This document shows positions 32,560-37,562 of a stretch of DNA of 37,562 bases, piece by piece. This DNA is from Microthrixaceae bacterium. Lineage in GTDB: Bacteria; Actinomycetota; Acidimicrobiia; Acidimicrobiales; Acidimicrobilacustridaceae. Where the stretch lies: positions 1 through 37,562 of the forward strand of contig CANFHM010000019.1 of the NCBI GenBank assembly GCA_947446975.1, given 5' to 3'. Within the stretch, counting starts at the first letter, position 1, and each line of letters starts with the position of its first letter. The notes below the pieces were generated by a model. The model was not told the origin of the DNA. It ran no database searches and worked only from the letters and a program-made list of their open reading frames with translations. The position numbers and the translations under genes were made by a program.

Positions 32560-33081
32560 ATGGCTCGACGGACCTCATCGGTGACCGACACCGCCGTCGG
32601 TGCGTGGGGGCAGGGGAGCGCGACCTTCTCCGCTGATCGGGTGTTCCGCTTCACGTTGTCCCGGATCTGGGATCCATCAGCACCGATCGTGAACTTCCTC
32701 ATGCTCAATCCGTCGACGGCGGACGCGTTCGCCCTGGATCCGACCAATCGTCGGTGTGTGGGATTCGCCCGCGACTGGGGTTTCGGCGGGCTGGTCACGA
32801 CGAACCTCTTCGCCCTCCGATCCACCGATCCGGCGGGGCTGCGCAGTGCTGCGGATCCCATCGGCGATGGAAACGACGAGGCCATCCGCGATGCTGCCGG
32901 CACAGCTGATCTCGTGGTGGCGGCGTGGGGCGTGCACGGGGCGCTCCATGGGCGGGGCGCTCAGGTGGTCGAACTCCTCGATCGCCATGGCATCGCGCTG
33001 TCCACGCTGCGGCGCACCCGTGACGGACACCCGAGCCACCCGCTCTACCTCCCCGGCGATCTGACCCCGACGCCGTGGTGA
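32560..33081 (+). CDS. DUF1643 domain protein
   Basis: A 173-residue protein of the DUF1643 family, whose function is unknown. Family-typical stretches are YRFTLSRIW-like RFTLSRIWD, FLMLNPSTADAFALDPTNRRCVGFARDWGFGGLVTTNLFALRSTDP in segments, GDGNDEAI, VVAAWGVHG and GHPSHPLYL. It has no signal peptide or membrane segment. It lies between the sterol-type genes and a secreted protein, with no operon partner. Confidence 0.88.
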   Translation: MARRTSSVTDTAVGAWGQGSATFSADRVFRFTLSRIWDPSAPIVNFLMLNPSTADAFALDPTNRRCVGFARDWGFGGLVTTNLFALRSTDPAGLRSAADPIGDGNDEAIRDAAGTADLVVAAWGVHGALHGRGAQVVELLDRHGIALSTLRRTRDGHPSHPLYLPGDLTPTPW

Positions 33082-33110
33082 GCTCACAACGGTCGAGGTC
33101 CGTGGATCTC

Positions 33111-33126
33111 CGCTCCGATCGGAGCG
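33111..33126. repeat. Perfect 16-bp palindrome upstream of the propeller gene
   Basis: CGCTCCGATCGGAGCG, a perfect palindrome 18 nt before the predicted -10 box of the beta-propeller gene and 30 nt after the DUF1643 stop. It could be an operator or a short terminator stem. Confidence 0.5.
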
Positions 33127-33143
33127 CCGGACGCAGGAGTCGA

Positions 33144-33149
33144 TAACTT
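33144..33149 (+). promoter_or_regulatory. Predicted -10 box (TAACTT) of the propeller gene
   Basis: TAACTT lies 33 nt before ATG 33183; the leader holds GAGGTGATC, a usable Shine-Dalgarno sequence. Confidence 0.4.
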
Positions 33150-33182
33150 TCTTCCGTCCGTTCTCTCCTCAGAGGTGATCGC

Positions 33183-34151
33183 ATGACCACACTCCGCCGC
33201 TCGGCCACCAGAACACTGCTCGCCGCAGTGCTCGCCTCCCTTCTCGCCCTCGTACCGGCCCTCACTGCGGGTGCATCGCCGACGGGTGGCGTCTGGAGCG
33301 GCCACGCCATGCCCGAGGACAACCAGTGGCGGGGCGTGGCCCATGGCAACGGTGTGTTCGTCGCCATCTCCTCGAACGGCACCCGCCAGGTGGCCACCTC
33401 CACCGACGGCGCCACCTGGACCCCCCGGACCGCCGGCGCCAAGGCGCTCTGGAAGTCGGTGACCTTCGGGAACGGCCTCTTCGTGGCGGTGGCCTCCGGC
33501 GGTGCCAACAGGGTGATGACCTCACCCGATGGCATCACCTGGACCGCCCGCGCAGCCTCCGAGGCCAGTCGATGGATCTCGGTCACCTACGGCAACGGAC
33601 TGTTCGTCGCCGTGGCCGACCTCGGCACCAACCGGATCATGACCTCACCCGATGGCATCACCTGGACCTCTCGCAACGCCCCCGAGGCGAACGGATGGAT
33701 CTCGGTCGTCGCCGGCTCGGGCTCGTTCGTCGCCGTGTCGCCGAAGGGAACCCACCGGGTCATGAGCTCCACCGATGGGATCACCTGGACGGCCCGCAGC
33801 GCAGCGGCCCAGAACTACTGGTCGGCCGTCACCTACGGCGGTGGCACCTACGTGGCGGTCTCGGTCGATCACGCCAACCGGGTCATGACCTCTCCTGATG
33901 GGGTGACCTGGACCTCGCGCACCGCGGCCTCGCTCACCAACTGGGTGTCGGTGACCTATGGCGGCGGCCGCTTCGTCGCCATCGCCGCAGCCGGTGCCTC
34001 CCAGGTGATGACCTCCACCGACGGCATCACCTGGACCTCGGGTGCGGCGTCGGCGGCCAACCCCTGGCGTTCGGTGACCTACGGCGGCGGGGTGTTCACC
34101 GCCGTGGGCATCACCGGTGCCGAGCGGGCGATGACCGCCAGCTTCGGCTGA
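33183..34151 (+). CDS. Secreted seven-bladed beta-propeller protein
   Basis: A 322-residue exported protein. Residues 1 to about 32 form a signal peptide (basic start, hydrophobic core, ending near ALTAGASP). The rest is a series of 41-residue repeats of the pattern W-x-S-V-T-Y-G-x-G-x-F-V-A-V, then R-V-M-T-S-x-D-G-I-T-W-T. Six full copies are followed by a shorter seventh, and the short segment before the first copy (GGVWSGHAMPED) can supply the missing strand, so a closed seven-bladed propeller is expected. The DGITWT element resembles Asp-box/BNR repeats. No catalytic residue set is recognisable; a binding role at the cell surface is likely. Confidence 0.85.
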   Translation: MTTLRRSATRTLLAAVLASLLALVPALTAGASPTGGVWSGHAMPEDNQWRGVAHGNGVFVAISSNGTRQVATSTDGATWTPRTAGAKALWKSVTFGNGLFVAVASGGANRVMTSPDGITWTARAASEASRWISVTYGNGLFVAVADLGTNRIMTSPDGITWTSRNAPEANGWISVVAGSGSFVAVSPKGTHRVMSSTDGITWTARSAAAQNYWSAVTYGGGTYVAVSVDHANRVMTSPDGVTWTSRTAASLTNWVSVTYGGGRFVAIAAAGASQVMTSTDGITWTSGAASAANPWRSVTYGGGVFTAVGITGAERAMTASFG

Positions 34152-34260
34152 GCCACCCGCGCCCTTCCCCCTCACCCCGATGGGGTAGGTTGACATCTCG
34201 GTCCAGCGTCCAGCGGCTCCAGTACGTCGCCCCGGATCCTTCCCGCTCGAGGAGTCACCC

Positions 34261-35151
34261 GTGCATTTCGATCCCGGTCTCATCGTCGCCGGTCTCATCG
34301 TCGGATTCACCGTGGGCCTCACCGGCATGGGTGGTGGCGCACTCATGACTCCCATCCTCGTGCTGGTGTTCGGGATCAACCCGCTCGCCGCCGTGTCCTC
34401 CGACATCGTGGCCTCGCTGGTGATGAAGCCGATCGGCGGCACCGTGCACGCCCGGCGCGGCACCGTCCACATGGACATCGTGAAGTGGCTGGCGATGGGA
34501 TCAGTGCCAGCCGCCTTCGCCGGTGTGCTCATCCTGCGATCACTCGGTGACGGCACGGATGTGGCGGCGAAGATCAAGACCCTGCTCGGGGTGGCACTGA
34601 TCGTGGCGGTCGTGGCGATGATCGCCCGGGTGGTCGTGCAGGCCAACCGACGTGAGGCGACCCTCCCGGTGGCCGAGGTGCCGGTGCGGCCCTTCCCGAC
34701 GCTGGCGGTCGGCGTGCTCGGTGGGCTCATCGTCGGCATGACCTCCGTGGGCTCGGGCTCACTGATGATCGTGCTGCTGCTCATGCTCTACCCGCGCCTG
34801 CGCACCTCATCGATGGTCGGCACCGATCTGGTGCAGGCGATCCCGCTGGTCGCCTCCGCCGCGCTCGGCCATCTGCTGTTCGGGGACTTCAAACTCGACA
34901 TCACCCTGATGCTGCTGCTCGGGTGCATCCCCGGTGTGTACGTGGGTGCCCGCCTCTCTGCCCGGGCCAGCGATCGGGTGATCCGCCCGGCCATGGTCGC
35001 GGTGCTCACCGGCACCTCGCTCAAACTGTTCAACGTCGCCACCTGGCCCACCGTGGCCGCCGGCGCCGTGGTCGGCATCATCGTGGTGGGGATCCAGCAG
35101 TACGAGGCGAACAGGGGCGAGCGGATCCCGGTGCACACCCTCGACGAGTAG
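34261..35151 (+). CDS. TSUP (TauE/SafE) family membrane permease
   Basis: A 296-residue integral membrane protein of the TauE/SafE family, which export or import sulfite, sulfonates or other organosulfur anions. The duplicated family motif is clear: VGFTVGLTGMGGGALMTPIL near the N-terminus and GGLIVGMTSVGSGSLMIVLLLMLYP in the second half, with about eight hydrophobic segments. The GTG start has GAGGAG about 10 nt upstream. A possible -10 (TAGGTT, 34186-34191) lies 69 nt before the start. No sulfur-metabolism neighbour is present, so the substrate is open. Confidence 0.88.
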   Translation: MHFDPGLIVAGLIVGFTVGLTGMGGGALMTPILVLVFGINPLAAVSSDIVASLVMKPIGGTVHARRGTVHMDIVKWLAMGSVPAAFAGVLILRSLGDGTDVAAKIKTLLGVALIVAVVAMIARVVVQANRREATLPVAEVPVRPFPTLAVGVLGGLIVGMTSVGSGSLMIVLLLMLYPRLRTSSMVGTDLVQAIPLVASAALGHLLFGDFKLDITLMLLLGCIPGVYVGARLSARASDRVIRPAMVAVLTGTSLKLFNVATWPTVAAGAVVGIIVVGIQQYEANRGERIPVHTLDE

Positions 35152-35166
35152 CGGGGGTGTCGCTGC

Positions 35167-35958
35167 TCAGCGGATGGTCGGGGTGACCCGTACGCCGCTG
35201 GCGAAGAACGCCTGACCCTCGGCGAGGGCCTCGGGGCGATTGCCGATCTCCACGAGGTGATTGGCCATGCTGATGGCCTGTTCGCGGGGCATGTTGCGGC
35301 GGGCCCACAGCGAACGCAGCGTGCCCTGCACCGCGATCTGCGGCAGCGACGCGAGCTTCGATGCGATCTCGAGCGTGTGATCGAGCAGTTGCTCACCCGG
35401 TACGACCTCGCTGACCATGCCCCAGCCCAGGGCGGTCTGCGCCGAGATGCGCTCGAAGTTGCCCATGAGGCTCATGCGGACGAGCTCACCCCATGGCATC
35501 TGCCCGAACATGAACATCGGCTCGAAGCAGGCGGCCATGCCATAGGTCGTGTGCGGATCGAAGAACGTGGCGTGCTCGGCGGCGATGATGAACTCGGCCT
35601 CGCCGAGGGCGTAGAACGCACCACCGCCGGCCATGCCGTTGACCGCAGCGATCACCGGCTTCCAGAGATCGGCCTGCTTCGGGCCGAGCTTGAGCATCGG
35701 ATCGTCCATCATGAACGGGGAGTCGGGCTGGCGGTTGTTCATCGCGAAGTCGCGGTCGATGCCGGTGCAGAACGCCTTGTCGCCGGCGCCGGTGAGGACC
35801 ACGACCTTCACGGAATCGTCGTAGCGGAGCTCCTTGTAGAGGTTCTCGAGTTCGGTCACGAGGGTCTCATCGGCGGAGTTGTACTTCTCGGGCCGGTTGA
35901 GCGTGATGACGCCGACACCATCGGTGACATCGAACAGGAGGGTCTCGAAGGAGGTCAT
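35167..35958 (-). CDS. Crotonase (enoyl-CoA hydratase/isomerase) family protein, atypical active site
   Basis: A 263-residue crotonase. The fold is clear: GVGVITLNRPEKYNSAD, VVVLTGAGDKAFCTGID, AVNGMAGGGAFYALGEAEFIIAAEHATFF. Both hydratase glutamates appear to be replaced: AFY stands where CEL carries the first Glu, and FFDPHTTYG stands where FGLPE carries the second. Simple hydration is therefore unlikely; the enzyme may be an isomerase, hydrolase or lyase. Divergent from fadD3 with the shared palindrome between them, it probably acts on a steroid-derived CoA ester. ATG 35958 is 6 nt behind a TAGGTT -10 box. Its end lies 15 nt from the converging TSUP gene. Confidence 0.87.
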   Translation of the reverse strand: MTSFETLLFDVTDGVGVITLNRPEKYNSADETLVTELENLYKELRYDDSVKVVVLTGAGDKAFCTGIDRDFAMNNRQPDSPFMMDDPMLKLGPKQADLWKPVIAAVNGMAGGGAFYALGEAEFIIAAEHATFFDPHTTYGMAACFEPMFMFGQMPWGELVRMSLMGNFERISAQTALGWGMVSEVVPGEQLLDHTLEIASKLASLPQIAVQGTLRSLWARRNMPREQAISMANHLVEIGNRPEALAEGQAFFASGVRVTPTIR

Positions 35959-35964
35959 CTCGGC

Positions 35965-35970
35965 AACCTA
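35965..35970 (-). promoter_or_regulatory. Predicted -10 box of a leaderless transcript (crotonase)
   Basis: Minus-strand TAGGTT, ending 6 nt before ATG 35958. Confidence 0.48.
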
Positions 35971-36001
35971 CCAAAGGGGGCCCGGGCGATCGGTTCCCGG
36001 C

Positions 36002-36016
36002 CTGACGGTCCGTCAG
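36002..36016. promoter_or_regulatory. Palindromic operator, site 4, between the crotonase and fadD3
   Basis: CTGACGGTCCGTCAG, 6-bp perfect arms with a 3-bp centre. It reaches the expected -35 position of the fadD3 promoter and lies just upstream of the crotonase promoter, so one bound dimer could control both. Confidence 0.68.
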
Positions 36017-36037
36017 AAGCCCGCGAGGGGACAGGAC

Positions 36038-36043
36038 TAGTCT
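36038..36043 (+). promoter_or_regulatory. Predicted -10 box of a leaderless transcript (fadD3)
   Basis: TAGTCT, ending 7 nt before ATG 36051. Confidence 0.5.
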
Positions 36044-36050
36044 CGGCGCC

Positions 36051-37562
36051 ATGCGCGCAGATGAGCAGTGGGGCACGATCGGACGACTCGTCATGGCCTC
36101 GGCGGAGCGGTTCCCCGAGGTCGAGGCGCTGGTCGAGGGCGATCTCCGGCTCACCTTCCCCCAGTTGCGCGATGCCATCGTCGAAGCCGCTCGCGCCCAC
36201 ATCGCCGCTGGCGTCGGACAGGGCGATCGGGTGGCGATCTGGGCCCCGAACATCGCCGAATGGGTCATCGCCGGACTCGGCGCCGTCACGGCGGGGGCGG
36301 TGCTGGTGCCGCTCAACACTCGGTACAAGGGGGTCGAGGCCGCCGACATCATCCGTCGCAGCGGCGCCTCGGTCCTGCTCTGCGTCAACGGCTTCCTCGG
36401 CAACGACTACGTCGGGATGCTCGAGGGGCAGGCGCTGGACTGTCGCATCGTCGTGCTGCGCGGTGCGTCGCCCGAAGGCACCACCGCATGGGCCGACTAC
36501 CTGGCCGCCGGTGGCTCCGTCCCCGCCGAGGAGGTCGCCGCCCGGGTTGCCGCCACTGGTCCCGATGATCTCTGCGATCTCGTGTTCACCTCGGGGACCA
36601 CCGGGGCACCGAAGGGTGTCATGGTCTCCCATTCGCAGACCCTGCGGGTGTTCGAGGTGTGGGCCGACGTCGTGGGTCTGGTCGAAGCCGATCGGTATCT
36701 CGTGGTCAATCCGTTCTTCCACACCTTCGGGTACAAGGCGGGCATCATCGCCTGTCTGCTGAAGGGGGCCACGATCATCCCGGAGCCGGTCTTCGATGTC
36801 GGAGCCGTGCTCGCCCGCATCGCCGCCGAGCGGATCTCGATGCTCCCCGGGCCGCCCACGCTGTTCCTCTCCATCCTCAACGATCCGGCCCGGGATTCCT
36901 TCGACCTCTCGACCCTGCGCGTGGCGGTCACCGGCGCGGCAGCCATCCCCGTCACGATGATCGAGCGGATGCGCGAGGAGCTCACCTTCCGCACGATCAT
37001 CACCGCCTACGGGCTCACCGAGGCCACCGGCACCGTCACGATGTGCCGCCCCGAGGATGATCCCGCCACCATCGCGCTCACCTCCGGTCGTGCCATCCCC
37101 GACACCGAGGTGCGCATCGTCGACGAGGACAACAACGAACTCCCGATCGGTGAGGCCGGTGAGATCGTCTGCCGCGGCTACAACGTCATGCTCGGCTACC
37201 TCGACAATCCGGAGGCCACCGCCGAGACCATCGACGCGGACGGTTGGTTGCACACCGGCGATGTCGGGATCATGGATGCACGCGGCTATGTGCGCATCAC
37301 CGATCGCACCAAGGACATGTTCATCGTCGGCGGGTTCAACGCCTATCCGGCGGAGATCGAGAATCTTCTGATGGGTTTCGAGGGGATCGCCCAGGTCGCC
37401 GTGGTCGGCGTGCCTGATGAGCGAATGGGTGAGGTCGGCATGGCCTTCATCGTCCCCCGCCCCGGCGTGCAGCTCGAGCTCGACGAACTCTCGGCCTGGG
37501 CCCGCGACACCATGGCGAACTTCAAGGTGCCCCGCCACTTCCGCCTCGTCGACTCGCTGCCC
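36051..37562 (+). CDS. fadD3: FadD3, HIP-CoA ligase (3' end outside the window)
   Basis: An acyl-CoA synthetase, 504 residues visible and still open at the window end; from family length about 10-20 residues are missing. Adenylation motifs are present: LVFTSGTTGAPKGV (P-loop), NPFFHTFGYKAGIIACL, LPGPPTLF, TAYGLTEATG, GWLHTGDVG and the hinge ITDRTKDMFIVGGFNAYPAEIE. FFHTFGYKAGI and the MCRPEDD segment agree with mycobacterial FadD3 (Rv3561), which ATP-dependently joins CoA to HIP, the C/D-ring propionate left after steroid A/B-ring removal. That is the entry step for the fadE30, ipd and fadA6 enzymes in this window. ATG 36051 begins the family N-terminus right after a leaderless promoter. Confidence 0.9.
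   Translation, partial: MRADEQWGTIGRLVMASAERFPEVEALVEGDLRLTFPQLRDAIVEAARAHIAAGVGQGDRVAIWAPNIAEWVIAGLGAVTAGAVLVPLNTRYKGVEAADIIRRSGASVLLCVNGFLGNDYVGMLEGQALDCRIVVLRGASPEGTTAWADYLAAGGSVPAEEVAARVAATGPDDLCDLVFTSGTTGAPKGVMVSHSQTLRVFEVWADVVGLVEADRYLVVNPFFHTFGYKAGIIACLLKGATIIPEPVFDVGAVLARIAAERISMLPGPPTLFLSILNDPARDSFDLSTLRVAVTGAAAIPVTMIERMREELTFRTIITAYGLTEATGTVTMCRPEDDPATIALTSGRAIPDTEVRIVDEDNNELPIGEAGEIVCRGYNVMLGYLDNPEATAETIDADGWLHTGDVGIMDARGYVRITDRTKDMFIVGGFNAYPAEIENLLMGFEGIAQVAVVGVPDERMGEVGMAFIVPRPGVQLELDELSAWARDTMANFKVPRHFRLVDSLP

Noticed and set aside
35257..36762. Plus-strand frame of about 500 codons across the crotonase and the start of fadD3
   Set aside because: It runs antisense to the crotonase and then out of frame with fadD3, whose adenylation motifs fix the correct frame from 36051.

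Overview
High-GC actinobacterial DNA, dense with acyl-CoA and steroid-catabolism genes, ATGA-type gene overlaps and TAnnnT -10 boxes placed 6-8 nt before start codons. I infer an actinobacterium, possibly of the class Acidimicrobiia; no rRNA or tRNA is present to confirm this. No insertion sequence, phage gene, CRISPR array or RNA gene was seen, and no gene-free stretch exceeds about 210 bases.

Layout. (1) 43-5400: an N-acyl-D-amino-acid deacylase-like amidohydrolase, divergent from an aldehyde dehydrogenase, zinc alcohol dehydrogenase and SDR run. (2) 5575-12812: a branched-chain-amino-acid-type (Liv) ABC importer with two tandem, equal-length lipoprotein binding proteins, a fused LivH-LivM permease, LivG, LivF and a small two-helix membrane protein. 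(3) 12933-13832: an amidohydrolase-2 family protein that seems to lack metal ligands. (4) 13879-24099: the core of steroid ring C/D (HIP-CoA) degradation: fadE30-ipdF; on the minus strand an SDR and a phosphotransferase; then a tightly coupled seven-gene operon of echA20-ipdA-ipdB-ipdC plus a MaoC hydratase, a hypothetical protein and a phytanoyl-CoA-dioxygenase-like oxygenase. (5) 24128-32490: a SnoaL-like protein, a CaiB/BaiF CoA-transferase, an F420-type LLM oxidoreductase, an HMG-CoA-synthase-like/OB-fold fusion followed by a thiolase, fadA6, and a lipid-transfer-protein thiolase with its OB-fold (DUF35) partner. (6) 32560-35151: a DUF1643 protein, a secreted seven-bladed beta-propeller and a TSUP-family permease. 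(7) 35167-37562: an atypical crotonase divergent from fadD3, which runs off the window end.

How it works together. FadD3 (HIP-CoA ligase), FadE30, IpdF, IpdC, EchA20, IpdAB and FadA6 are the mycobacterial enzymes that degrade the last two steroid rings, and nearly all are here, although their order and regulation differ from mycobacteria. Three divergent promoter regions (1768-1910, 18039-18153, 35959-36050) share a 15-bp palindrome, CTGAC(N)4CGTCAG, four copies in all. It overlaps or sits beside the -10/-35 elements and does not resemble the mycobacterial KstR2 box. It probably marks a regulon joining the alcohol/aldehyde dehydrogenase block to the ring-degradation block. No regulator gene lies in the window. 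Start codons chosen with ribosome-binding sites or leaderless promoters are noted in each entry.
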